Below are positions 31,580 through 39,574 of a stretch of 64,000 nucleotides of DNA, piece by piece; within the stretch, counting starts at the first letter, position 1; every line of letters starts with the position of its first letter. The notes below the pieces were generated by a model. The model did no database searches and was not told the origin of the DNA. It was given only the letters and a program-made list of their open reading frames with translations. The DNA is from an uncultured Hyphomonas sp. (GTDB lineage Bacteria > Pseudomonadota > Alphaproteobacteria > Caulobacterales > Hyphomonadaceae), in assembly GCF_963678195.1 (NCBI RefSeq), contig NZ_OY782759.1:2914001-2978000 (forward strand), in the 5' to 3' direction. The translations under genes were made by a program, and so were the position numbers.

Positions 31580-32926
31580 TTAGTTGCTTACAAAAGCCTT
31601 CGAATAGGACTCAGCAATTGGCTCAATCAGGTATTCCGCAAGAGTCCTTGATTTCGTCACAAGCGTTACCTCCACTGGCATACCCGGGCGCACCAGCTCG
31701 AGAGCATGGCTCACGTGCTCATCCTCAAAAGGCACTTCGACACGCGCAAGATAGTAGGGCTTTCCTGCATTCGGGTCGACGATCACGTCGTCACTGAGAG
31801 ACGTAAGCCGTCCAGTAATCCGTGGCATTTCCCGGCGACTGAGGCCCGGGAAGTTCAGAACCGCCGTACCCCCGGCACGCAGGTTTTCAACATCCTTTGG
31901 GGCGACATGAGCCTCAATGATCACCTTGGGGTCGGGAGGGACAATCTCCATCAGCTGCCCGCCGGAAGGTATGATGCTGCCGGGAGCATCATACGCAACA
32001 TTGATCACCTGTCCCGCAACCGGCGATTTAATTACTGAACGCTCAAATGCGTCTTCCAGATAGGAGAGCTCTTCAACCGCCTGGATGATCCTGGATTTTG
32101 TCTCCGTCAGCTCACTTGCAATCCTTTGGTTTTTTTCAGCCGCCTTCGCAGCCCGGTTCGAGGAAATTTCCTGGAGCGCTGCTTCAAGCCGGGTGATTTC
32201 ACTCTCAGTGAACTTGCGCTGCCCTTTTGAGGCTGCAAACTGACGCTCATATTGTCGATAGGCGGGAAGACGGGTCAGTCCCTTTTCCAACAGTGTTCTT
32301 TGAGCCTCCATGTCATCTTGGAGAGATGTGATTTGTTCATCAAGGCTTTGGAGTTGCGCCCGAAGACCAGCAAGTTGAGATCTTGTCTGGGCTTCCTGCG
32401 CTGAAAGCATATCCATCTGGGTTTCAAACAGACTGTTATTCTTCTGCAGCAGGTCCTTTGCTTCGCGGATGGCATCCTGGGCTCTTCCGCGCAGGTCCCC
32501 ATCAATATGGTCTGCTGAAATGGCAATATTCTGCTCGCCGTCGCGCTCTGCAATCAAACGCGCCTCAGTCACCTGTAGTGAAAACAAATTCAGAGTTGCT
32601 GCATTCCTCTTGGCCGTCAGCGCCTTGGATTTGACAACTGCGAGAACTTGTCCCTGCCCTACAAAATCGCCCTCGCGCACGGAGACTTTGTCGAGCAGCC
32701 CGCCTTCCTGATGCTGGATCGGGATACGCTCCCCATCGATCACCACTTGTCCGGAGGCGATTGCCCCCCCCGCCAGGGGGGCAAAAATCGCCCACAGCAA
32801 GAATCCCGCGAGCATCACAAACAGAACAATCATTGTACGTCCAAACAAGATACGCTTTAGACGGAACTGCAATTCCCCTTCGGCGTCTGCCGGATTGTCT
32901 GAGAGCCTAAGAGGCACGGTGCGCAT
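31580..32926 (-). CDS. HlyD family type I secretion periplasmic adaptor
   Basis: This 448-aa membrane-fusion protein links the inner-membrane ABC transporter to TolC. It has a cytoplasmic N-terminus, one membrane helix at about residues 30-52 (RTMIVLFVMLAGFLLWAIFA), the lipoyl half-motif IPIQHQEGGLLDKVSVREGD, long coiled coils (about 110-280) and the closing half SPVAGQVINVAYDAPGSIIP. The C-terminal beta domain ends EYLIEPIAESYSKAF. Its start overlaps the 3' end of the ABC gene by 20 bp, with GGGGAGGAG inside that gene as ribosome site. This is the PrtE/RsaE type of adaptor. Confidence 0.93.
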   Translation of the reverse strand: MRTVPLRLSDNPADAEGELQFRLKRILFGRTMIVLFVMLAGFLLWAIFAPLAGGAIASGQVVIDGERIPIQHQEGGLLDKVSVREGDFVGQGQVLAVVKSKALTAKRNAATLNLFSLQVTEARLIAERDGEQNIAISADHIDGDLRGRAQDAIREAKDLLQKNNSLFETQMDMLSAQEAQTRSQLAGLRAQLQSLDEQITSLQDDMEAQRTLLEKGLTRLPAYRQYERQFAASKGQRKFTESEITRLEAALQEISSNRAAKAAEKNQRIASELTETKSRIIQAVEELSYLEDAFERSVIKSPVAGQVINVAYDAPGSIIPSGGQLMEIVPPDPKVIIEAHVAPKDVENLRAGGTAVLNFPGLSRREMPRITGRLTSLSDDVIVDPNAGKPYYLARVEVPFEDEHVSHALELVRPGMPVEVTLVTKSRTLAEYLIEPIAESYSKAFVSN

Positions 32927-34658
32927 TATGCTCCTCCCCTTTGGCGACCTTTGAAAGAGACATGGATTCGTTCCTCTTCAGCTCGAAGCGCCCCCCCGGC
33001 TGAAGGACAAGCCCCACGTCGCAAGCCTGGGCAAGTTGGCGGTCGTGCGTCACGAGAACAACTGTCTTTTTCATGAGTACGCAACGCTTGAGAAAGGCGC
33101 CGAAATACTGCTTAGAAACGTGATCGAGATGGGCCGTTGGCTCATCCAGAACCAGCACGGTCGGGTTCAGAACGAGTGCACGAGCCAAGCCAACCAGTTG
33201 GGTCTGGCCACCTGAAAGCTGTATTCCGTTAGCCCCGATTACTGTGGAATAGTTTTTTGATAGCTGCGCAATCATCTCATGAGCGCCGCTCAGCTGCGCG
33301 GCCGCTACAATTTGCTCGTCTGTGACTGCTTCATCAAAACTGGCGATATTCTGGGCGATTGTACCGTGGAGTAGCTTCACAGATTGCGGCAGATAGCCGA
33401 GCATCCCCTGTACCTGCTGATCGCTCCAATTTCGCAAGTCGACGTCATCAATCGTCACCTTGCCAGAGGCCGGCTGCATCAAGCCGGTCAACAAACGACA
33501 AAGCGTCGACTTACCTGTTCCGCTCTCCCCCACAACGGCAACAAGCTGGCCTGGCTGAATATCCATATTGATGCCCGCAAAGAGTGGCTGCGGCGAATTG
33601 GGAAGCCGACAGGTCAAGCGCTCCAGCCGAACGCGACCTGTCGGCTGAGGTAACTCGAAATCCGGGCGGTCATCAATTCGGAAAGACTCCAAGCGCCCCA
33701 AAATGGACAATGCTTGCCGGGCGGATTGAATTTGATTCCAAGCGCCAATGGACTGTTCAATCGGGGCCAGAGCGCGCCCGGAAATAATGCTGCACGCGAT
33801 CATTGCCCCAGCGCTGATTTCACTTTGAATAACAAGGATCGCACCGACGCTAAGAATTGAAACCTGAATGAGCAAGCGAATGAATTTGGAAGAACTACTG
33901 GCTACCGTTTGAACCTGATGCGTTTTCAACTGTTCCGAAAGTTGCTTGTAAACGATCTTGCTAAACGTCTTGCTGATCGAATCCAGACGCCCCGTTGCGG
34001 CGAAGAAATCAGCAGACCCGACAGTCTGTTCAGCGAATTCGAATGCGCGGATCTCATCTGAATGTGACTTTCCTGCCGCACGACGCGTCAGGGTGTCCGA
34101 CAAGATAGCGATTGAGAAAAGAGCTATCCCGCCAATCAAAACAACCATGCCCAACTGAAAACTGGCTCCGAAAATAGCCAGGAGGAAAAGAGGCACCACC
34201 GGGGCATCCAAAATCGTGCTGACTGCGAAACCGGATGCCACATTTCGAATGACATCTATTTCTCGTAACCCCACAATCGTTGCCTGAGATGACCTGGCAG
34301 CTTGAGCTGCGCTCATCTCGAGAACTCGCGGCGCAAATTTCTGGTACATCGCGGCAGCCAAATGAAAGAGGGCACGCGCTCGCAAATAGTCAAACACAGC
34401 CATGCAGCCGAGGCAGAATATGGCAATCGCGGCAAGGAATGCCAATGTTCCGAGATTGCCGGATCCCAGAACCCTGTCATAGACCTGCAGCATGAAAATC
34501 GGAGATGCGAGAAACAAAATTCCCATCACCGTGGAGACAGCAAACAGAGGGAACGCATACCGGACAAAATAGTTCAGCACCTCTCGGCTGAACGTCGCCT
34601 CGAGTCCAATCCGCTGCATGATCTTCTGATTGTTGAGCATATCTACGCTTGCCCTCAC
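32907..34658 (-). CDS. type I secretion system permease/ATPase (PrtD/RsaD type)
   Basis: This 583-aa half-transporter exports RTX proteins. The membrane domain spans about residues 30-310 with paired hydrophobic segments. The ATPase has Walker A GESGTGKS (377-384), signature LSGGQ (481-485) and Walker B VLVLDEPT (501-508) followed by the H-loop region VLVTHDR. There is no N-terminal C39 peptidase domain, so the cargo is not cleaved at a double-Gly leader. The start is taken at GTG 34658; ATG 34640 is a good alternative. It is first in the T1SS operon. Confidence 0.93.
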   Translation of the reverse strand: MRASVDMLNNQKIMQRIGLEATFSREVLNYFVRYAFPLFAVSTVMGILFLASPIFMLQVYDRVLGSGNLGTLAFLAAIAIFCLGCMAVFDYLRARALFHLAAAMYQKFAPRVLEMSAAQAARSSQATIVGLREIDVIRNVASGFAVSTILDAPVVPLFLLAIFGASFQLGMVVLIGGIALFSIAILSDTLTRRAAGKSHSDEIRAFEFAEQTVGSADFFAATGRLDSISKTFSKIVYKQLSEQLKTHQVQTVASSSSKFIRLLIQVSILSVGAILVIQSEISAGAMIACSIISGRALAPIEQSIGAWNQIQSARQALSILGRLESFRIDDRPDFELPQPTGRVRLERLTCRLPNSPQPLFAGINMDIQPGQLVAVVGESGTGKSTLCRLLTGLMQPASGKVTIDDVDLRNWSDQQVQGMLGYLPQSVKLLHGTIAQNIASFDEAVTDEQIVAAAQLSGAHEMIAQLSKNYSTVIGANGIQLSGGQTQLVGLARALVLNPTVLVLDEPTAHLDHVSKQYFGAFLKRCVLMKKTVVLVTHDRQLAQACDVGLVLQPGGRFELKRNESMSLSKVAKGEEHNAHRAS

Positions 34659-34907
34659 CGCTCCCCGGAGGTCAATCTTAGAAAGCTTACTTTTTCTCCT
34701 TATGAGAGAAATTTAATGCTTGCACCCAACCTCGCTGTATGCCGCGGTTGAAGCACTTATATGGTTGTTTGTGGAATTCCAGCTGGTACGCAACTGACAC
34801 GCAAAAGGAGGAATTGAGCCCGACTGAGGACCCATCTAGTTATCCAAAAATCGCTCTAAGCACTGAAGATATTCGGTTTTTTCTTCAGTGGTTTCATCTG
34901 GAACGGT
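34659..34907. other. island right-end intergenic region
   Basis: It carries the promoter region of the T1SS operon and, near the right att site, a 9-bp inverted repeat CACTGAAGA (34861-34869) with TCTTCAGTG (34882-34890) around a T-rich loop. No convincing gene is seen. An isolated AAAGGAGGA at about 34803 has no clear ORF after it. The hairpin could be a terminator or a recombination accessory site. Confidence 0.4.
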
Positions 34908-34952
34908 CTCATAATCGCGAGGTCGGGAGTTCAAGTCTCCCCCGAACCACCA
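34908..34952 (+). repeat. attR: 45-bp direct repeat of the tRNA 3' half
   Basis: This is an exact copy of 28631-28675. Only half of the tRNA is present, so it is not a functional gene. It marks the right boundary of the island, 12 bp before the DUF983 stop codon. Confidence 0.93.
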
Positions 34953-34964
34953 TTTCCCGCGAAA

Positions 34965-35336
34965 CTATTCCTGGCTTGCCCCCACCTTGCCCATTGACCA
35001 GAGCACGGCGATCCAGCCGGCTTTGACGCGTGGCAGGGCCAGCATGACCAATCCTGTAACGGCAAGGGCCGCGCCCGGCAGGCTGATCCAGAGTGGCAGG
35101 CTGGACATGGAAACGAAGAACGTCACGGCCACCAGGAAAGGCGCCAGCATCAGCACGGTCAGCCATGCCGGGCCATCCTCCGATGGCACCTGGCCCAGAG
35201 GCGCGCCGCAACACGCGCAGGTATCCACAGGTTTCAGATAGGCCCGGTAAAGGGCGCCCTGCCCGCATGATGGACATTTCAGGCGCAGCGCCCGGGCGAG
35301 CGCAACACGGCTTGAGGGCGGCGGGGTCATCGTCAT
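34965..35336 (-). CDS. DUF983 domain protein
   Basis: This 123-aa inner-membrane protein has a zinc-ribbon-like head and two membrane helices. LKCPSCGQGALYRAYLKP and TCACCGAPLG provide two Cys pairs, then WLTVLMLAPFLVAVTFFV and the second helix after PLWISLPGAALAVTG. This is the DUF983 pattern. In other alphaproteobacteria the family often lies near cytochrome oxidase genes, but none is here. ATG 35336 is one of three close starts (GTG 35345, ATG 35330). Its 3' end sits right at the island boundary but appears intact. Confidence 0.82.
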   Translation of the reverse strand: MTMTPPPSSRVALARALRLKCPSCGQGALYRAYLKPVDTCACCGAPLGQVPSEDGPAWLTVLMLAPFLVAVTFFVSMSSLPLWISLPGAALAVTGLVMLALPRVKAGWIAVLWSMGKVGASQE

Positions 35337-35376
35337 GGCCGGCACCGTAGGCCCTCAGGGCAATATAAAACACCCT

Positions 35377-35420
35377 CTATAGACCGTCTATACACCATCT
35401 ATACGCCATTTATACGTCTG
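35377..35420. repeat. four tandem 11-bp repeats upstream of DUF983
   Basis: CTATAGACCGT, CTATACACCAT, CTATACGCCAT and TTATACGTCTG follow each other with no gap. The 11-bp period, one helical turn, puts every CTATA on the same DNA face. They lie about 40 bp upstream of the DUF983 start and beyond the SOUL gene stop. Confidence 0.7.
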
Positions 35421-35479
35421 CCGACCCTCGTGCGTTTTCCGGATCGGCGGCCCGATCCTCCCTCTTCTTTTCGCCCCTT

Positions 35480-36109
35480 CTAGCTTGCTGGCCTGACCGG
35501 AATCATCACTTCGTTGCGCTTGAAGGGCGCTGGCACCCATGGGGCGCTGTATCCGGCATAGCGCGCAGACCCTGTGGCGACATAATCATGCGTGCCAAGC
35601 CAGGCTTCCAGCTCAGCCTGTTTCTTCTTGTGGGCGCTTTCGCGGCCTGCGCCATTGAACCGGATCGCAGCGATCATCTCCCCTGGCACTTCGCGGATCG
35701 TGATATCCGGATTGTTCGGCACCGGCAGGGTTTCCATCGTCCATTCTTCCGGCATGACAAAGGCAACGACCCAGTCACCGCCCGCCGTTTCCGTTCGCAT
35801 TACAGGCGCCGTCATCTCGATCTTGCGGGATGCGGGCGTGCGCGTGACCGGTGCCGTCATTTCAATGCTTTGCTTTGCGGTGTTGTTGCCGAAGATGAAA
35901 TCCGCAAGCGGACGAAACCCGGAATTGCCCGCCCGGCGCATGTCGCCCGTGACGGTAACCTCCGCGAGGATTTGCGGTTTGTACTGGCGCACTTCGATCT
36001 TGCCGTCACTGGCAATCACCTCGTGTGGCGGCTCTTGTGCGGCATTCGCGGCCGTTGGATTGAAAATCGCGGCGGCTATGGCTGCACCCGCGGCGAATAA
36101 CTTGCGCAT
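35480..36109 (-). CDS. SOUL family heme-binding protein
   Basis: This 209-aa exported protein has a signal peptide (about residues 1-23, through ANA). The SOUL domain has IEVRQYKPQILAEVTVTGD, the repeated IEMTAPVTRT and KIEMTAPVMRT, FVMPEEWTMETLPVPNNPDI and the C-terminal YAGYSAPWVPAPFKRNEV. SOUL proteins bind heme or other hydrophobic ligands; physiological function in bacteria is unclear. GGAG precedes ATG 36109 at good spacing. Confidence 0.92.
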   Translation of the reverse strand: MRKLFAAGAAIAAAIFNPTAANAAQEPPHEVIASDGKIEVRQYKPQILAEVTVTGDMRRAGNSGFRPLADFIFGNNTAKQSIEMTAPVTRTPASRKIEMTAPVMRTETAGGDWVVAFVMPEEWTMETLPVPNNPDITIREVPGEMIAAIRFNGAGRESAHKKKQAELEAWLGTHDYVATGSARYAGYSAPWVPAPFKRNEVMIPVRPAS

Positions 36110-36217
36110 GGGGGTGTCTCCGTTTGGCTCATACCCCTTATACGCGCCGCCCCGGCAATTGGTTCAGCTTACAAATCGGCAATGCACCAGACAGGTGAAA
36201 TGCCTGTGGGCCGGCCG

Positions 36218-37846
36218 CTAGCCCACCTTCGCCCAGGCATCCGGGCTGTCGCCCAGCATCAGGATGTCTGCCAGCGTGGCGACCAGCGCGCGCGGGCGGA
36301 TCGGCTTTTCGATCATCGCAATGAAACCAGCCGTGCGGCAGGCAGCACGCCGGCGGTCGGTCAGGTCTGCTGTCACAGCCAGGACCGGCGCTTCCCGGTT
36401 CGGACCGGCATCCGTACGCAGGGCACGGAGGATCATGTCCCCGCTTTCATCCGGCAGATGAATGTCGGTGAGGATTGCCTGGTAAGGCACATCGAACAAA
36501 TGCTCGCGGGCGATGGCGGCGCTTGATGCATGATCCACTTCCCAGCCTGCTGCCCGCAGGGCTTCGGTGATTACCAGCGCGCTGGCGGCGTGGTCTTCAA
36601 TGACCAGAATGCGGCCCAGTTCGAACTTGCCCATTTGCGGCCGGACAGACTTTTCCTTCGTGTCGGTATTCACCAGGCGCGGGCCGGCCTTGCGCACCGG
36701 CAGGTCGACCGTGAAGATGCTGCCTCCATCCGGGTTGTCGGCAAGAACAACTTCCCCGCCCATGGCCTTCACCAGAGACTTGGCAATCGCAAGGCCAAGG
36801 CCGGAGCCACCATGCGTGTGAACGGTGCTCGCGCTGGCTTGCTCGAACGCTTCGAACAAGCGCGCCTTGTCCTCCTCGGAGATACCGCAACCGGTATCCG
36901 ACACGCTCATCCGTAAGCGCAGGGAGGACTCATCCCGCCAGGTGGCGAGCGAGACATCGATATGGCCCTGTTCGGTGAACTTCAGGGCATTGCTCAGCAG
37001 GTTGAACAGGACCTGCCGCAGGCGCAGGGCGTCTGCCTCAATGCGCGGTGTGCCTTCCTCGACATGGATACGCAGGGCAACCCGTTTGCCATCCGTCCGC
37101 GGCTGCCAGACATCGCGCGCCTCCGCGGCGAACTCGTCGAGATCGAACGGCGTGGCATGCAGCGGCATCTTCCCTGCCTCGAGGCGGGACAGGTCCAGCA
37201 GATCGTTCAGAAGACGCTCTAGATGATGACCGCTGTCGGAAATGGTCCGCGCGAGACGCTTCGGCTCCCCGCCGGAGACGCTGTCCTGCAACAGATCGGC
37301 AACTCCCAGGATACCGGTCAGGGGCGTACGGATCTCGTGGCCGAGGAAAGCGAGGAAATCCGCCTTCTCCCTTGCGGCAGAATTCAGCCTTGCCTTGGCG
37401 GCTTCCATGCGGCGGGCGGCCTGGCCAAGGGTGCGGGCACGGGCGGCATTCTCTTTCGCAATGGCAACGGTGAGGTCAGCGGGGCTGACCAGGCCGCAAT
37501 AGACTCCGTCTTTCGTAACGATGAGCCCCTCAGAGAGTGCTGACGGACAATGGATCGCCGCATTGTTGGCAGCAAGGCCGACCGGCGTGGCCGCTTCGAC
37601 AATCTGCGGATCTGCCGAAGCGAGGATCGAAACGGGCTGAGCGGCCCAGATCGTCCGGGCTTCCGGACCAGCCATTGCTTCGGTGACGGCCGCGCGCGTC
37701 ACAAGGGTCAGTGCGCCACCCTCTGCGCGCAAGGGTATGGCAAACAGGGATGTATCGGACAGGAAAAGGCTGAGCGCAGCCGCGCAATTGGTGTCCGCCG
37801 CAACGGGCGAAATCGGCAAGGAAATGTCTTCGACACGCGCGAGCAT
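36218..37846 (-). CDS. hybrid sensor histidine kinase/response regulator
   Basis: This 542-aa signalling protein has no membrane helices. Residues 1-130 form an input region that looks like a degenerate CBS pair (SEGLIVTKDGVYCGLVSPAD). A coiled linker leads to the HisKA H-box FLGHEIRTPLTGIL with phospho-His170. HATPase motifs follow (NLLSNALKFTEQG, VSDTGCGISEEDK, GSGLGLAIAKSLV). The C-terminal receiver has the ILVIEDH acidic pocket, phospho-Asp in AILTDIHLP and Lys in IEKPIRP. It is monocistronic. Input signal and output partner are unknown; phosphorelay through a separate Hpt protein is expected for this layout. Confidence 0.92.
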   Translation of the reverse strand: MLARVEDISLPISPVAADTNCAAALSLFLSDTSLFAIPLRAEGGALTLVTRAAVTEAMAGPEARTIWAAQPVSILASADPQIVEAATPVGLAANNAAIHCPSALSEGLIVTKDGVYCGLVSPADLTVAIAKENAARARTLGQAARRMEAAKARLNSAAREKADFLAFLGHEIRTPLTGILGVADLLQDSVSGGEPKRLARTISDSGHHLERLLNDLLDLSRLEAGKMPLHATPFDLDEFAAEARDVWQPRTDGKRVALRIHVEEGTPRIEADALRLRQVLFNLLSNALKFTEQGHIDVSLATWRDESSLRLRMSVSDTGCGISEEDKARLFEAFEQASASTVHTHGGSGLGLAIAKSLVKAMGGEVVLADNPDGGSIFTVDLPVRKAGPRLVNTDTKEKSVRPQMGKFELGRILVIEDHAASALVITEALRAAGWEVDHASSAAIAREHLFDVPYQAILTDIHLPDESGDMILRALRTDAGPNREAPVLAVTADLTDRRRAACRTAGFIAMIEKPIRPRALVATLADILMLGDSPDAWAKVG

Positions 37847-37919
37847 CCGGGCGGTCTCTCTTCAGTCAAACAGAAGAGAGATATTCGCCCGGAATTATTG
37901 AGAGGCCGCTAACTTTTGG

Positions 37920-37934
37920 TTACCGGCGAGTTAA
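37920..37934. promoter_or_regulatory. possible CtrA binding site upstream of the hybrid kinase
   Basis: Read on the minus strand, the site is TTAA-CTCGCCG-GTAA, one mismatch from the TTAA-N7-TTAA box of the alphaproteobacterial cell-cycle regulator CtrA. It lies about 75 bp upstream of the kinase start. Chance occurrence is possible. Confidence 0.35.
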
Positions 37935-37954
37935 TCGCTTGCGCCCTGAAGGGA

Positions 37955-38563
37955 TCAGACGATCTCGCTGTGGTGGCTGACGATCTTGTGGACGAGGCCA
38001 TAATCGACCGCCTCCTGCGCACTCATCCAGAAGTCACGGTCAGTGTCTTCCTTGATCTGCTCCAGCGTTTTGCCGGTGGCAGCGGCGAAGATCTTGTTCA
38101 GGCGCTCGCGCATCTTGATGATCTCGCGGGCCTGGATTTCCACGTCCGTCGCCTGGCCGCCAACGCCGCCACGCGGTTCATGGAGCAGGAAGCGGGTGTT
38201 CGGCAGGGCGTAGCGATTTTCCTTCTGCGCCGCCGAATAGATCAGCGCGCCGGCAGAGGCACACCAGCCCGTGCCGAGGATTTTCACCGGCGCCGGGACG
38301 AATTTGATCATGTCGTGGATCATGTCGCCGGATTCGACGTGGCCGCCCGGCGAGGACAGGACCAGCAGGATCGGCTTGTCATTCTCCGAAGACAGCGCCA
38401 GCAGGCGCTCGCACACGCGGCGGGCCTGCAGGAAGTCGATTCCGCCCGTCAGCAGGATCGTGCGGGCCTTGAACAGCGCTTCCTCAAGGAAGGCATTCGG
38501 CTCGGAAGCCTTTTTCTCGTCATTCTCGTCGTCGAGGCGCGGCTCGCGGGAAGAATAGTCCAT
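37955..38563 (-). CDS. ClpP-like ATP-dependent protease proteolytic subunit
   Basis: This 202-aa ClpP-family serine protease is probably a second copy rather than the housekeeping clpP. The triad is present: Ser103 in GWCASAGALI, His128 in LLHEPRGG and Asp177 in TDRDFWMSAQEAVDYGLVH. The N-terminus is longer and more acidic than in ClpP (DDENDEKKASEP), and the nucleophile context differs from the usual AASMG. No clpX or lon follows. A partner ATPase is needed for processive activity but not visible here. GGAG precedes ATG 38563. Confidence 0.88.
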   Translation of the reverse strand: MDYSSREPRLDDENDEKKASEPNAFLEEALFKARTILLTGGIDFLQARRVCERLLALSSENDKPILLVLSSPGGHVESGDMIHDMIKFVPAPVKILGTGWCASAGALIYSAAQKENRYALPNTRFLLHEPRGGVGGQATDVEIQAREIIKMRERLNKIFAAATGKTLEQIKEDTDRDFWMSAQEAVDYGLVHKIVSHHSEIV

Positions 38564-38702
38564 GATGTCTCCGGTTCGCGGGGATTCTTACGGAGTCATA
38601 GGTGCGGTGCCCCGGCGCCCGGGTCAAGGGCGGGGATGCGGGAACCTTGGGGAAGAATTGCAAAGCACGCCAAGGGGATGCAGCTGGAGGCAGTGTCCGA
38701 AA

Positions 38703-38726
38703 ATAAGACCTATAATCGTATCTTAT
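38703..38726 (+). promoter_or_regulatory. candidate promoter with inverted repeat around the -10
   Basis: A perfect TATAAT (38711-38716) lies between ATAAGA (38703-38708) and TCTTAT (38721-38726), which are inverted copies. It is 66 bp upstream of the 38783 gene. No good -35 is seen, so an activator or an operator-controlled promoter is plausible. Confidence 0.45.
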
Positions 38727-38782
38727 CTGGCACTTTTTTTGCCTGATCCTGCGAAATTGGAACTCGGAATCGAACTTTTTAA

Positions 38783-39574
38783 ATGACCCCTCTTTCATCT
38801 ACGCCTTCGCTCGACCGTCACTCACACCAGAAATCTGCTGCACCCGCTGTAACCGGACTGCACATCACTCCCCGCGATGTCGCGCGCGGTCTTGTCCTGA
38901 TCGGCAGCGTCCTGCTGGCAGCGCACATGTTCGTGCTGGTCATGAATTTCGGCTTCGGGCGAGACTATCTCTGGGGCCTTGCCGAGAAGTTCAATCTGAA
39001 CGAGGAGATGAACTTCCCCACGCTGGTCGCAACGATCGAACTGTTGGCCTGCGGCGCCATGCTGGCTGCCAATGCCTGGTTCCGCCCGGGCGCCGCTGGT
39101 CAGGCGACTGGCTGGTGGGTGCTGTGTGCGGTCTTCGTTTTCCTTGGCTTCGACGAGAATATCGGCCTGCATGAGATGCTGAACCATCCGACCTCACAGG
39201 CGCTGCAAGCGGACTGGGTGCCGGAATATGCCTGGATGATTCCATACAGCGCAGCCCTCCTGATTGCTGCGGCTGTCCTGTTGCCCTGGTTCCTCAGGAT
39301 CGACCGGTCCTCACAAGTCCGCTTCGCGATCGCGGGCACCATTTTCGTATCAGGTGCATTGGGGGTCGAGGTCCTCGAAAGCGCCAATCTCTCCGGAGCG
39401 GCACCGGAGCTTCTGGAAAGCGGTGCCAGTCTGGCCAATATTTCTCTCAGCCAGGCGCTGCTCACCACTTTGCAGGAATGCATGGAGTATATCGGCGCAG
39501 GGTATTTTCTTTACGCGTTGGTTCTGCGCCTTGGTGGCTTGCGCCTCCAGGTATCTCCGCGCCGCGAAGACTAA
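38783..39574 (+). CDS. multi-pass membrane protein, 263 aa
   Basis: The protein has a short soluble N-terminus and about six hydrophobic helices. The third is followed by [16 protein letters not shown], with an acidic D-E-x4-HE motif near the membrane seen in an uncharacterised family. A later [15 protein letters not shown] ends the hydrophobic core. Conserved Asp, Glu and His in a membrane setting could bind metal; that is inference. A TATAAT-containing promoter lies upstream, and the stop overlaps recQ (convergent, 39571-39574). No specific function is assigned. Confidence 0.7.
   Translation: MTPLSSTPSLDRHSHQKSAAPAVTGLHITPRDVARGLVLIGSVLLAAHMFVLVMNFGFGRDYLWGLAEKFNLNEEMNFPTLVATIELLACGAMLAANAWFRPGAAGQATGWWVLCAVFVFLGFDENIGLHEMLNHPTSQALQADWVPEYAWMIPYSAALLIAAAVLLPWFLRIDRSSQVRFAIAGTIFVSGALGVEVLESANLSGAAPELLESGASLANISLSQALLTTLQECMEYIGAGYFLYALVLRLGGLRLQVSPRRED

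Larger units (their letters stand above)
28631..34952. mobile_element. 6.3-kb tRNA-borne genomic island with a type I secretion locus
   Basis: The island is bounded by 45-bp direct repeats, with the tRNA intact on the left. The interior is visibly AT-richer than the surrounding sequence. It contains an FkbM methyltransferase pseudogene on the plus strand, then on the minus strand a T1SS ABC transporter, HlyD adaptor, second FkbM pseudogene and RTX protein. No integrase or excisionase was recognised, so the element is probably non-autonomous or has lost its integrase. An outer-membrane TolC partner is also absent and would have to come from elsewhere. Confidence 0.85.

Noticed and set aside
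34739..35026. ORF across the right att site
   Set aside because: It reads through the tRNA remnant and the DUF983 antisense strand, has no family resemblance and no matched ribosome site.
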